Shown here one piece after another: positions 37,801 through 44,927 of a stretch of DNA of 54,984 bases (position 1 is the stretch's first letter; every line of letters begins with the position of its first letter). The stretch spans positions 1 through 54,984 of the forward strand of contig JAEZEI010000083.1 of NCBI GenBank assembly GCA_023417815.1, read 5' to 3'. The stretch comes from Bacteroidota bacterium. GTDB taxonomy: Bacteria > Bacteroidota > Bacteroidia > Chitinophagales > Chitinophagaceae. The notes beneath the pieces were generated by a model. That model had not been told where the DNA came from. It ran no database searches and saw nothing but the letters and a program-made list of their open reading frames with translations. The position numbers and the translations under genes were made by a program.

Positions 37801-37852
37801 ATTCAGGAGCCAGAGCGAAGGGATAAGAATAAATGTTGTTGAAAGGAATTAA
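31841..37852 (+). CDS. Alpha-2-macroglobulin family protein
   Basis: The 2,003-residue protein has a signal peptide (1-19) and no lipobox cysteine, so it is likely periplasmic or surface-located. After an N-terminal helical region (about 20-370), macroglobulin domains follow; the MG2 strand YTDRSIYRPGQNVHFKTILI lies near 590. The bait-like Asn/Ala/Pro-rich loop (1185-1215, PAPPLPTTP) precedes the conserved DFSETAFFLPEI.TD..G...F..PEALTQWKFMA block. The thioester-type motif CSEQ is at 1459-1462 in YPYDCSEQIFNR, within the helical alpha-alpha barrel (about 1440-1800). Bacterial members trap foreign proteases. In Gammaproteobacteria a PBP1C gene is adjacent, but not here. Whether the CSEQ forms a thioester cannot be judged from sequence alone. 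Confidence 0.93.
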   Translation: MKFSGLLIMMVFLSLTAWSQNNNYSNEWLEVTRLEKKGLVQDATRLVNSIYSKAVKDNNQPQQVKSVMYLMAYRNRVSEDAIPSNIVFIDSVIRKTALPARLILLSMQAEVLANYLQQNRFRFYKRTDIPSERLEDIRTWSLERLSARITELYRLSLSDKALLQRTPVANFAEVIEKGQNTEGLRPMLYDLLIHRAIDWLSSEDHITSAPVTRFIMNDPLFFSKPEVFAKMRIESDDTASLHLEALKLYQELLAYQIKVKNTAGLIDADLKRLKFVHSNSSLPGKDKLYENALKQIEVSYPGSARTAEAMYQRAQLYYQGLHDQDVSAEKITAALAILQKILSEYPKTNTAVKAEDLNRSINRPQLEVRSETVVIPGQPSKGWVRAANIKKLYFKLIPVSRAEIREFQDHGAEIADIEKIIKRGGTTGSVELPGAEDHLNHTYEFMIPTARKGSYFLVTSSQPDFRISGGFITIAPYYISNIAYISGSDSRFFVMNRNTGEAIPSATVNVFSKRYDYQQRRRIETRVGSFKTNNEGFVKLPGFSKTDNNLSYQVISGDDELFTDDEHYYYSYNERSEKVRKEGFIYTDRSIYRPGQNVHFKTILINRAGSSSEVLKMTPSRMILMDANYQQVAAANLVTNEYGSYHGVFTLPATGLTGQFVLRDTLTNAQVFINVEEYKRPRFKVELEKPTGDYKLNDSILITGNAEALAGNSISNAYVNYRVVRQVRFPLWGYGLRIWPPIGRTESQEIANGTTVTDSEGKFKITFKALPDESIDRKFNPVFHYEVYADVTDINGETRSSNSNVAVGYKPVTLNVDLDKQISTAENLVIEVRTTNLNGVPLRSNLSVIIEKLDVPGKVFRPRYWEDPEFQTIDSIQHSRLFPYDPYRNEHRPENWKVERTIHTRNSSTNNEGSFKDSLSLLKEGWYRIRVKATSTSGDTIESVEFFEVTGDRTSQPLISGLSSASARPGENLKVSVMTGFDKLRVIRNIYRMDDKHDQDIRVIAANSPYSSSLNISESDRGGIIIENIGVKHNRFYRTVDQIAVPWKNKELQISFETFRDKTLPGAQETITLKISGENGRKVSAELLAAMYDASLDQFKPHSWNNLMTIWPGLTLRNQWNTSNFSAENSRPYSIQEGRERDLKPESYDRLVNNGWSLQNYYMAEVALAGRANGITVQSRNKQMNAEESAMDMNAAPPAVPDSAPAPPLPTTPSFDNVSLRKDFSETAFFLPEIKTDANGELSFTYTIPEALTQWKFMALTHTPDLKSGYTEKTVITRKQLMVQPNYPRFLTEGDAMELPVKIVSMEEQELTGVVHLELLDAGTNKPVDGWLKNVFPSQYFTVPAKGSVVVKFPLTAPENFNSALTFRIKAITTKPEGLNFSDGEELSIPVLSRRILVTESLPLTLKGTSGKTFEFKKLLESGHSETLLHKGLTVEYTSNPVWYVVQALPYLAQYPYDCSEQIFNRLYANMLASNIGARMPRLREVITRWNVQDTAALVSNLYKNQELKNILLEETPWLLDAKSESEQKRNIKELFNLIRISAETELNFKKLSDQQTPNGGFPWFKGGKDDRYITQYILTGFGRLLHTGSVPENELNRFMPMIRKALSYADARIAEEYAQIMKLKPDQRGTISGSAIQYLYMRSYFRDAIPSSARTAHAYFMEQAKQHWLNQSRYFQGMIALALNRSGQTTAANGIIRSLEQFAIKNEQGMYWKEMTEGGYYWHQAPIEIQSTLIEAFAEIQKNNTTVDELKTWLILNKQTNNWRTTRATADAVYAVLLNGTDWTQQNNPVNIRLGNRTVQPSSSEAGTGYFREVIPAEQVRPETGRIQVSTSGSAGASPGWGSVYWQYFEDADKVTGAKTPLSLVKSVYVETNGDRGPVLKKLENGNEISIGDKVVVRIELRTDRDMEYVHMKDMRAAALEPVNVLSGYRYQDGLGYYESTRDVSTSFFFDRLRKGTYVFEYSMFAQHAGNFSNGVASIECMYAPEFRSQSEGIRINVVERN

Positions 37853-37896
37853 TCGACAGATAGAATTTATAAATAATTTTATCGGAAAGAAATCAA

Positions 37897-38364
37897 ATGA
37901 TCAACCCTTCCGATGAGCTGGAAAGCTATGAGATAACACCGACTGAACAAGGAAATACCAATAACCGTGAACCGGCCTTTATTATTCCGGCGCGTTTTAG
38001 AAAGATGGAAAACCTCCATATCCTTTTCTGGCTGGTAAAAGATATCAGCTGGTGTATGGTATGGCGACCCCTTGGGATAGCAATGATATTCCCGACACTC
38101 GTCATTGCTATTATAATTATGGTTCGAACCAGAAAATACGTTAGCGAATTCTGTCATAACCTTGCAGTTACACTCTGGATAATTGCCAATAGTTATTGGA
38201 TGATCAGCGAATTCTTTGTTTTCGACAGCGACCCGGTTAATTTCAGGGATTATGGCTATAAAGACCTCACTGTTATCCCTTTCACACTTGGGATACTGGT
38301 GCTGATGTATTATTACCTGTGGTGGAGGCCAAGGAATAAAGAAGCTGTTGACACCATGTACTGA
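37897..38364 (+). CDS. Small membrane protein of unknown function
   Basis: I do not recognise this family. The 155-residue protein has a polar N-terminus (1-40) and about three membrane helices (about 56-76 PLGIAMIFPTLVIAIIIM, 87-105 LAVTLWIIANSYWMI, 124-142 TVIPFTLGILVLMYYYLWW). A charged segment, MENLHILFWLVKDISW (36-51), may be an additional re-entrant or amphipathic helix. The C-terminal motif WWRPRNKEAVDTMY is basic. It follows the alpha-2-macroglobulin gene by 44 bases and precedes the aspS promoter, so it may be co-transcribed with the former. Confidence 0.8.
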   Translation: MINPSDELESYEITPTEQGNTNNREPAFIIPARFRKMENLHILFWLVKDISWCMVWRPLGIAMIFPTLVIAIIIMVRTRKYVSEFCHNLAVTLWIIANSYWMISEFFVFDSDPVNFRDYGYKDLTVIPFTLGILVLMYYYLWWRPRNKEAVDTMY

Positions 38365-38369
38365 TCCCC

Positions 38370-38399
38370 TTGTGATGCTGTTTTCACATCCTATCTTTG
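38370..38399 (+). promoter_or_regulatory. aspS promoter
   Basis: TTG (38370-38372), 19-base spacer, TATCTTTG (38392-38399), 25 bases before the ATG at 38424. This excludes a start at the TTG at 38397, which lies inside the -7 element. Confidence 0.85.
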
Positions 38400-38423
38400 C
38401 CGCCAAAACCGGAGATCGAGAAT

Positions 38424-40250
38424 ATGTACAGAAGCCATACTTGCGGAGACCTAAGATTATCTGACAAAGGAAAAACAGTAACACTTGCGGGATGGGTCCA
38501 AACCGTAAGGAAATTCGGAAGTATTACATTCCTTGATCTTCGGGACAGGTATGGGATAACCCAGTTGCTTTTTTCTGAAGACCTGAATGAGAAACTGGAG
38601 GCTAATCCAATAGGAAGAGAATATGTGCTCCAGGTTAACGGTACCGTTCATGAAAGGAGCAATAAAAATCCTAATCTATCTACGGGTGATATCGAGATCA
38701 TTGTAACAGACTTCAATATTCTCAATCGTTCCGCCACTCCGCCCTTTACGATCCAGGATGATACGGACGGCGGTGATGATCTCAGGATGAAGTACAGGTT
38801 CCTCGATCTTCGCCGTCAACCTGTGAAAAGAAATCTTGAGATACGTTATGCTGTTGGCCGTTCCGCCCGCAATTATCTCCATGAAAACAATTTCATGGAT
38901 ATCGAAACACCCTTCCTGATCAAGTCCACCCCTGAAGGAGCCCGTGATTTCATTGTGCCTTCACGCATGAATAAAGGTGAGTTCTATGCATTGCCACAAT
39001 CGCCTCAAACATTCAAGCAACTTTTGATGGTTAGCGGGTATGACCGGTATTACCAGATCGTAAAGTGCTTCCGTGATGAGGACCTGCGCGCAGATCGCCA
39101 GCCTGAATTCACCCAGATAGATTGTGAAATGAGTTTTGTGGAACAGGAAGATATTCTTCAAATGTTTGAAGGGCTTATCAAAAGGATTTTCAAAGATGTA
39201 CTGAATTTTGAATACCCTGAACCTGTTCAGAGAATGACCTGGGAAGATGCAATGTGGAATTATGGCAATGACAAACCAGATATCAGGTTCGGAATGAATA
39301 TCGCAAACCTGAAATTCCCTGCACACCTTTTTCACGGCAGGGAAGTACCTTCTTTATTGAAAGATTCCGGTTTTAAAGTATTCGATGAAGCGGAAACAGT
39401 GCTTGCCATAGCTGTTCCAGGCATAATTGAATATTCAAGAAAGCAAATAGATGAATTAACCGATTGGGTCAAACGTCCGCAGATCGGAATGAACGGCCTG
39501 GCTTATATCAGGATGAATTCAGATGGCTCGGTAAAAAGCAGTGTTGACAAATTTTTTAAAGAAGAGAAACTAAGGAATATCGCAGCTCAGTGTAATGCAC
39601 AACCAGGCGATATAATCCTCATACTTGCGGGTGCCGAAGAAAGAACCAGAAAAGCAATCAGTGAACTACGATTATTAATGGCTGAAAGGCTCGGACTGAG
39701 AAAACCCGACGAATTCAGGCTGCTATGGATTCTGGATTTCCCTTTGTTTGAATATGATGCAGAGGGTAACAGGTGGGTTGCAAGACATCATCCTTTCACC
39801 TCTCCCAAACCTGATCATATAGACATCATGATCAATAATGATCCGGTAATAAATGATGCCGCCAGGTACCTTGACCATCCTTATGCAGGCATAAAAGCCA
39901 ATGCATATGATATGGTGCTTAATGGAAATGAGATCGGTGGCGGATCCATCAGGATCTTCCAGCGCGACCTGCAGGAGAAAATGTTCGCTGCCCTCGGCAT
40001 GGATGAAGAAGAACAATTACACAAATTCGGATTCCTGCTCGGCGCATTTGAATATGGTGCACCTCCTCATGGAGGCATTGCCTTCGGCTTCGACAGGTTG
40101 TGCGCCCTGATCGGTGGTAGCGAATCTATCAGGGATTTTATTGCATTCCCTAAAAATAACAGTGGAAGGGATGTAATGCTTGATGCGCCTGCCTCCGTTG
40201 ATGCTCCGCAACTAAGTGAACTGAATATCAGGATCATGTCGGAGGATTAA
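38424..40250 (+). CDS. aspS: Aspartate-tRNA ligase
   Basis: Class II aminoacyl-tRNA synthetase. The 608-residue protein starts with an OB-fold anticodon-binding domain (YRSHTCGDLR, VTLAGWVQTVRKFGSITFLDLRDR), then the catalytic core with motif 1 (FMDIETPFLIKSTPEGARDF), motif 2 (KCFRDEDLRADRQPEFTQID) and motif 3 (GGIAFGFDRLCAL). The GAD insertion domain (about 280-420) marks the bacterial type. Length is usual. Chosen start gives the standard N-terminus; an upstream TTG would lie in the promoter. Confidence 0.97.
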   Translation: MYRSHTCGDLRLSDKGKTVTLAGWVQTVRKFGSITFLDLRDRYGITQLLFSEDLNEKLEANPIGREYVLQVNGTVHERSNKNPNLSTGDIEIIVTDFNILNRSATPPFTIQDDTDGGDDLRMKYRFLDLRRQPVKRNLEIRYAVGRSARNYLHENNFMDIETPFLIKSTPEGARDFIVPSRMNKGEFYALPQSPQTFKQLLMVSGYDRYYQIVKCFRDEDLRADRQPEFTQIDCEMSFVEQEDILQMFEGLIKRIFKDVLNFEYPEPVQRMTWEDAMWNYGNDKPDIRFGMNIANLKFPAHLFHGREVPSLLKDSGFKVFDEAETVLAIAVPGIIEYSRKQIDELTDWVKRPQIGMNGLAYIRMNSDGSVKSSVDKFFKEEKLRNIAAQCNAQPGDIILILAGAEERTRKAISELRLLMAERLGLRKPDEFRLLWILDFPLFEYDAEGNRWVARHHPFTSPKPDHIDIMINNDPVINDAARYLDHPYAGIKANAYDMVLNGNEIGGGSIRIFQRDLQEKMFAALGMDEEEQLHKFGFLLGAFEYGAPPHGGIAFGFDRLCALIGGSESIRDFIAFPKNNSGRDVMLDAPASVDAPQLSELNIRIMSED

Positions 40251-40299
40251 CAGTATACCCTTCGCCCTTAATTGATCCTTTGCTAACTTGCTATTGAAC

Positions 40300-41529
40300 A
40301 TGAAGGCAGGTATTCTATCCCTATTTTTATTCCTGAATTGTATCGCTGTATATGCACAGGGCGATCTTTTTTATAGTGGCGCTTTGAAAAGCAAGCGTGA
40401 AGCTGCTCACCGGAATATTGTAAGGAATATAATCAACAAAAACCTTGCATTACCGGTTTCCGACAGTACTTCCGAGGACTGGGTTTCTGCCCTCAATGCA
40501 GTTCAGGTGCTTAATTATAAAAGTCCATGGGTTAACGCACGAATTGCGGATGCGATTTCTTCCGGTAAGGGCGACCGGTATTTCAAAAAATCACTGTACG
40601 AAACCCTGTATGCTTTATATCCGGGATACAGCCGGCATGTATTTGAAAAGCTTTCGCAGGAGAATGACCCGCTGCTCTATGCCATGATGGCTGAATACAT
40701 AATTAAATCCGATTCCTCACTATCCCAAAATGTTTTGCAGCATGTTTCTGCCCGGTATAAAGCCGATCCTGATGATCATATAAAATACCTCCTGGACCGT
40801 CATTCCCCTATATATAATGTAAACCTGGCAAGCATTTTTTCTCCTGATTTTTTACCGGGAGAAGTGATTGTATATAGCATATTAAGAAAGGACAGGAGCT
40901 TACCTGGGATAGTTGTGGTGCGGGATACAGCAGGAAAGTTCGTAAAAGACAGCGCAGGAATGCTTTTCAGTGTTGCGCAATTAGGAAGAAGTGTGAATAA
41001 TCTCCCCTATTACTTTAAGGGTGGCAATACTCCCCAGGGTCTTTTCAGAATGAATGGCTTTGGCATCTCGCGGTCAGATTTCATAGGTCCGACACCCAAC
41101 CTGCAAATGCTTATGCCATTCGAGTCAACAGGTGGTGAATTCATGAAAGATTCCACTGCACCTGATACATTATCTTATATGGCATATGGATCATTACTTC
41201 CCGCTTCGCTCCAGAATTCACCGCAATTCTATGAAAGCTGGAATGCCGGAAAATTGGGACGGAGTGAAATTATTGCTCATGGTACAACAGTAAACCCGGA
41301 TTATTATAAGAACGAGCCTTTTTACCCGCTGACACCAACGTTGGGTTGTCTCTCCACAATTGAGCTGTGGGACCCATCTGACGGGAGGCGTCAACGCAGC
41401 GATCAGTCGAAATTAATAGACGCCGTTACCAGGGCAGGCGGGCCTACTGGATATGTTTTTGTATTTGAGATCGATGATAAGAAAACCCCCGTACTTTCAG
41501 GGGAAATCCTGCACCTAATACCAAGATAA
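40300..41529 (+). CDS. Secreted protein with L,D-transpeptidase-like motifs
   Basis: From the ATG at 40300 the 409-residue protein has a signal peptide (MKAGILSLFLFLNCIAVYAQ); a TTG twelve bases upstream is less likely. The first half (about 20-170) is helical and of unknown type. The second half has the marks of a YkuD-type L,D-transpeptidase: a GNTPQGLFRM strand (compare the TPxGxF of the family), His327 in IIAHGTT and Cys350 in PTLGCLST, in the right order and 23 residues apart. The usual arginine after the GC.. motif is Ser here. If active it would cross-link or attach peptides in peptidoglycan. It overlaps rarA by one base (TAATG). The family assignment is inference. Confidence 0.6.
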   Translation: MKAGILSLFLFLNCIAVYAQGDLFYSGALKSKREAAHRNIVRNIINKNLALPVSDSTSEDWVSALNAVQVLNYKSPWVNARIADAISSGKGDRYFKKSLYETLYALYPGYSRHVFEKLSQENDPLLYAMMAEYIIKSDSSLSQNVLQHVSARYKADPDDHIKYLLDRHSPIYNVNLASIFSPDFLPGEVIVYSILRKDRSLPGIVVVRDTAGKFVKDSAGMLFSVAQLGRSVNNLPYYFKGGNTPQGLFRMNGFGISRSDFIGPTPNLQMLMPFESTGGEFMKDSTAPDTLSYMAYGSLLPASLQNSPQFYESWNAGKLGRSEIIAHGTTVNPDYYKNEPFYPLTPTLGCLSTIELWDPSDGRRQRSDQSKLIDAVTRAGGPTGYVFVFEIDDKKTPVLSGEILHLIPR

Positions 41530-42788
41530 TGGATAAGATCCCATTGGCAGAGCGGTTAAGACCAACAAAACTGGATGAACTCTTCGGGCAGGAACATCTT
41601 ACTGGTAAAGAAAGCATCCTGAGAACAGCTATTGAAAACGGCCGGATTCCCTCTATGATACTGTGGGGCCCTCCCGGGGTTGGAAAGACAACCATTGCAC
41701 ATATCATCTCGGGCACGCTTGATCTGCCTTTTTATAGCCTGAGTGCAATTTCAAGCGGGGTAAAAGACGTAAGAGATGTAATTGCTGCCTCATCAAAAAC
41801 AAAAGGCTCCATTCTTTTCATAGACGAGATACACCGGTTCAATAAAGGCCAGCAGGATGCTTTGCTTGGAGCTGTTGAGAAAGGGACGATAACACTTATC
41901 GGTGCAACAACAGAAAATCCATCATTCGAAGTGAACAGCGCCTTACTCAGCAGGTGCCAGGTTTATGTGCTTAAGCCGCTCTCTCGGGAAAATATGGTTT
42001 CGCTAATAAATCATGCCCTTGAATCAGATTCAACCATGCAGGCACTAGGGGTTAAAGTAACTGAAACTGAGGCCCTGATGCGCTTGTCGGGCGGCGATGC
42101 ACGCAAGCTGCTTAACCTCCTGGAATTGGTTGCGGAAGTATCAGGGCCCGGAACCACCATCACCGATGAAAAAGTAATGGAGATAGCCCAGCAACGAATA
42201 GCAGTATATGATAAGAGCGGGGAGCAGCATTATGATATAATTTCTGCATTCATAAAAAGTATGCGAGGAAGTGATCCTAACGGGGCCGTATACTGGCTGG
42301 CGCGAATGATAGAAGGAGGAGAGGATGTGAAATTCATAGCGCGCAGAATGGTGATCTTTGCCAGTGAAGACATTGGTATGGCAAATCCAAATGCCTTGTT
42401 ACTTGCAACCAGTACCTTCCAGGCTGTTAATCTTATCGGTTATCCTGAAAGCAGGATAATCCTTTCGCAGTGCGCCGTATACCTTGCCACTTCAGTGAAA
42501 AGCAATGCGTCCTATAAAGCGATCAATGAAGCTCAGGATCTTGTCAGGAGGTTTGGAGACCTACCCGTGCCTTTACACCTGCGAAATGCACCCACGCAAA
42601 TGATGAAGAATATGGATTACGGTAAAGATTACCGGTACGCGCATGATTTCACCGGCAATTTCATTGAACAGCAATACCTGCCTGATAAGATAAATGGTAA
42701 GACTATCTACGTTCCTCAGGATAATCCCAAAGAAAATGAGATAAGAAGATCATTAAAATCAAAATGGAAGGACAGGTATGGATATTAA
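41529..42788 (+). CDS. rarA: Replication-associated recombination protein A (AAA+ ATPase)
   Basis: AAA+ ATPase of the MgsA/RarA/WRNIP1 family that acts at stalled replication forks. The 419-residue protein starts PLAERLRPTKLDELFGQEHL, with Walker A GPPGVGKTT (47-55), Walker B ILFIDEIHRFNKGQQDALL, sensor ATTENPSFEVNSALLSRCQV, and the C-terminal tetramerisation part with RRMVIFASEDIGMANPNA and QCAVYLATSVKSNAS. It shares one base with the preceding gene and overlaps the hemoglobin gene by 11 bases. Confidence 0.96.
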   Translation: MDKIPLAERLRPTKLDELFGQEHLTGKESILRTAIENGRIPSMILWGPPGVGKTTIAHIISGTLDLPFYSLSAISSGVKDVRDVIAASSKTKGSILFIDEIHRFNKGQQDALLGAVEKGTITLIGATTENPSFEVNSALLSRCQVYVLKPLSRENMVSLINHALESDSTMQALGVKVTETEALMRLSGGDARKLLNLLELVAEVSGPGTTITDEKVMEIAQQRIAVYDKSGEQHYDIISAFIKSMRGSDPNGAVYWLARMIEGGEDVKFIARRMVIFASEDIGMANPNALLLATSTFQAVNLIGYPESRIILSQCAVYLATSVKSNASYKAINEAQDLVRRFGDLPVPLHLRNAPTQMMKNMDYGKDYRYAHDFTGNFIEQQYLPDKINGKTIYVPQDNPKENEIRRSLKSKWKDRYGY

Positions 42789-43161
42789 ACGGGATATAGA
42801 ATCAAGAGATGATATCCACTCATTGCTTGTTGAATTTTATGAAAGCGTAAAGCAAGACCCGGATATCGGCATCATCTTCACAGAAATTGTACAGATGGAT
42901 TGGGAACACCATATTCCTCTCATCACAGATTTCTGGGAAACTATCCTTTTTGACAAGATGGTTTATAAAGGGAATGCCATGACTCCCCACTTCGCCATTC
43001 ATAAAAAGTTTCAACTTGAGGAAAAGCATTTTGAAGCCTGGCTGCGGCTTTTCAACAAAGCTCTTGACAGGTTTGAAGGACCCCGCACAGAACTTGCCAG
43101 GAACAGGGCGCGATCAATAGCTTCGCTTATGTTATTCAAAATGTCAAAATCTACCGGATGA
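42778..43161 (+). CDS. Group III truncated hemoglobin
   Basis: The 127-residue heme protein has the group III pattern: DDIHSLLVEFYESV at the A-B region, FTEIVQMDWEHHIPLITDFWETILFD, and the proximal heme ligand His84 in EKHFEAWLRLF. Such hemoglobins bind oxygen or nitric oxide and are tied to nitrosative or microaerobic stress. Coupled with rarA (overlap 11 bases) and elaA (overlap four bases), it forms a three-gene translational unit. Its role beside a DNA-repair ATPase is unclear. Confidence 0.92.
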   Translation: MDIKRDIESRDDIHSLLVEFYESVKQDPDIGIIFTEIVQMDWEHHIPLITDFWETILFDKMVYKGNAMTPHFAIHKKFQLEEKHFEAWLRLFNKALDRFEGPRTELARNRARSIASLMLFKMSKSTG

Positions 43162-43598
43162 TCCTGAAAAGATTTGAAGAACTGACTGTATTTGAACTTT
43201 ACCGGATTCTGGCCCTCAGGAACGAGGTTTTTGTAGTGGAACAGAACTGCCCTTACCAGGACCTTGATGATAAAGATCAGAATTCTCTGCACCTGTTTAA
43301 AATGGATGCGGGTGTTTGTATTGCTTATGCCCGTTTACTTCCTTCCGGTCTTTCCTACCCGGAAGCAAGTATCGGCAGGGTTGTTACCTCGAAAATTGTG
43401 CGCGGCCGGGGTTATGGTATTGCATTAATGAAGGAAGCCATACAGACCATAAAAACTGCGTTTAACCCTTCATCAATAAGGATCAGCGCCCAGTTATACC
43501 TAAAAACTTTTTACGAATCATTTGGTTTTCAGCAAGATGGGGATGGATATCTTGAAGACGGTATTCCACACATTCCCATGATATTAATATTTAATTGA
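43158..43598 (+). CDS. elaA: ElaA-type GNAT N-acetyltransferase
   Basis: The 146-residue protein is a GNAT enzyme of the ElaA group: ELTVFELYRILALRNEVFVVEQNCPYQDLDD at the start is the group signature, followed by the acetyl-CoA loop region IGRVVTSKIVRGRGYGIALMKEA with its R-G-x-G-Y-G motif, and the QLYLKTFYESFGF strand near the end. Substrate unknown. Last gene of the rarA unit, overlapping the hemoglobin gene by ATGA. Confidence 0.92.
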   Translation: MILKRFEELTVFELYRILALRNEVFVVEQNCPYQDLDDKDQNSLHLFKMDAGVCIAYARLLPSGLSYPEASIGRVVTSKIVRGRGYGIALMKEAIQTIKTAFNPSSIRISAQLYLKTFYESFGFQQDGDGYLEDGIPHIPMILIFN

Positions 43599-43693
43599 TG
43601 TCTTAAACAATATTGCATTAAAGGCTGCGTTTATTGGTCGTGGTTCAGGGAATTTATTCCCGCTTTCCATTATCCTAAAGTAAATCCAGCCTG

Positions 43694-44689
43694 ATGAAAC
43701 CAAATATACCCAGGGCGGTATTCAGAACAATTGCCATCGCCATTTGTGCTTTTTGTGTACAGACTTCCCAATCTCAACACCTGAATTTTGGCCGGGAAAA
43801 TCTTCGTATTGAAGCTGGCCTCAACTTCGGACCCACATTCTTTCTTGGCGACCTTGGCGGAAACACCGGTAAAGGAACCAAGTTCGTTAAGGACGTAAAC
43901 ATTGAACTCACCAAGATGATGAAAGGTGCATTCATAAATGTTTACCCTTCGGAATGGATAGGGCTAAGAGTGGCTGCACAATACACTTATGTTTCTGGCC
44001 GTGACAATATTATTAATACAGATGGTGTTCACGAATTATGGAGAAAACAAAGGAATCTTGATTTCAGAAGTAATATGTGGGAAGCGTATGGTGCGATTGA
44101 ATTCTATCCCACTATGCTATTTGCAAAATACGATGATTATGACCCCCTCATCAGGCCTTATGGCTTTATCGGGGCGGGAATATTCCATTTCGACCCGGAA
44201 GGATCGGTACAACATGCGAATGGTTCGGTAACATGGCACAAGCTTCATCCTCTTCGTACAGAAGGCCAGGGAATGGCGGAATATCCTGATAAGAAGCCAT
44301 ATAAACTTACCCAAATGAATATCCCTATGGGATTCGGTTTAAAGGTAGCCATCAATGAACGCGTAAATGCAGGTATTGAACTTCTTTACAGGAAAACATT
44401 CACGGATTATATAGACGATGTAAGCACAACTTATATCGATCCCAATCATTTTGACCTTTACCTGTCTCCTGCAGATGCAGACATAGCCAGGCTGATCCAC
44501 GATAAAACGATCGGAATAGTTACACCCGGCGTTAACAGGTATCCCCCGGGAACCCAGCGTGGTAACTCAAAGAATATGGACGCTTATTTTTCAACCCTTT
44601 TAAAAGTTGGATTTAACCTGGGTGCAAAATATGGAAGCAACGAGGCCAGAAGGGCCGCACGCCAGACAAGATGTCCACATTTTTATTGA
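43694..44689 (+). CDS. Outer-membrane beta-barrel protein
   Basis: The 331-residue protein has a signal peptide (about 1-27, ending SQSQH) and a series of amphipathic strands: LRIEAGLNFGPTFFLGDLGG, WIGLRVAAQYTYVSGRDN, MWEAYGAIEFYPTMLFA, YGFIGAGIFHFDP and GIELLYRKTFTDYIDDVSTTY. This is the DUF6089-like outer-membrane protein layout common in Bacteroidota, often related to gliding or surface structures, but no specific role can be named. The C-terminus is unusual: after a LLKVGFNLGAKYG strand it ends in a basic and cysteine-containing tail (RRAARQTRCPHFY) rather than an aromatic residue within a strand. A 34-residue ORF starts two bases after its stop codon. Confidence 0.82.
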   Translation: MKPNIPRAVFRTIAIAICAFCVQTSQSQHLNFGRENLRIEAGLNFGPTFFLGDLGGNTGKGTKFVKDVNIELTKMMKGAFINVYPSEWIGLRVAAQYTYVSGRDNIINTDGVHELWRKQRNLDFRSNMWEAYGAIEFYPTMLFAKYDDYDPLIRPYGFIGAGIFHFDPEGSVQHANGSVTWHKLHPLRTEGQGMAEYPDKKPYKLTQMNIPMGFGLKVAINERVNAGIELLYRKTFTDYIDDVSTTYIDPNHFDLYLSPADADIARLIHDKTIGIVTPGVNRYPPGTQRGNSKNMDAYFSTLLKVGFNLGAKYGSNEARRAARQTRCPHFY

Positions 44690-44691
44690 GA

Positions 44692-44796
44692 ATGAAGAAG
44701 AGTTATAATCATTTGAACCTGTTTTATAAGGTTCTGATAATACTGATCTGCTTTCTTGCTGCATTGTTGTATAACCGTGCAAAAGCAGGGATTTAA
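44692..44796 (+). CDS. Candidate small membrane protein (34 aa)
   Basis: A short open frame from ATG (44692) to TAA (44796) directly follows the beta-barrel gene, two bases after its TGA. The product MKKSYNHLNLFYKVLIILIC... has two lysines, then a single hydrophobic segment (about 12-27), then YNRAKAGI. The positive-inside start with a one-helix body is what small membrane proteins look like. It has no recognised family. The close spacing favours translation by coupling; a chance ORF cannot be excluded. Confidence 0.4.
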   Translation: MKKSYNHLNLFYKVLIILICFLAALLYNRAKAGI

Positions 44797-44826
44797 TTTT
44801 TGAAATTATGATTGATAGAAATAAGT

Positions 44827-44926
44827 GCAAAGCATCTAACAGAAGATAACCCCTGGAAAACAACGTACATTCCTGTACGATGATTACCCCTGAAACCACA
44901 ATTTTAACTTCGTTAAAATGCTTTGC
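44827..44926. repeat. Structured intergenic element with nested inverted repeats
   Basis: A perfect 9-base inverted repeat (GCAAAGCAT at 44827-44835, ATGCTTTGC at 44918-44926) encloses two further hairpins, CGTACA-TTCC-TGTACG (about 44866-44881) and ATTTTAAC-TTC-GTTAAAAT (44901-44919), plus a near direct repeat (ATAACCCCTGGAAA and ATTACCCCTGAAA). It lies immediately after the uvrA stop codon on the minus strand. No T-tract, so it is not a plain terminator. Function unknown. Confidence 0.6.
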
Positions 44927-44927
44927 C

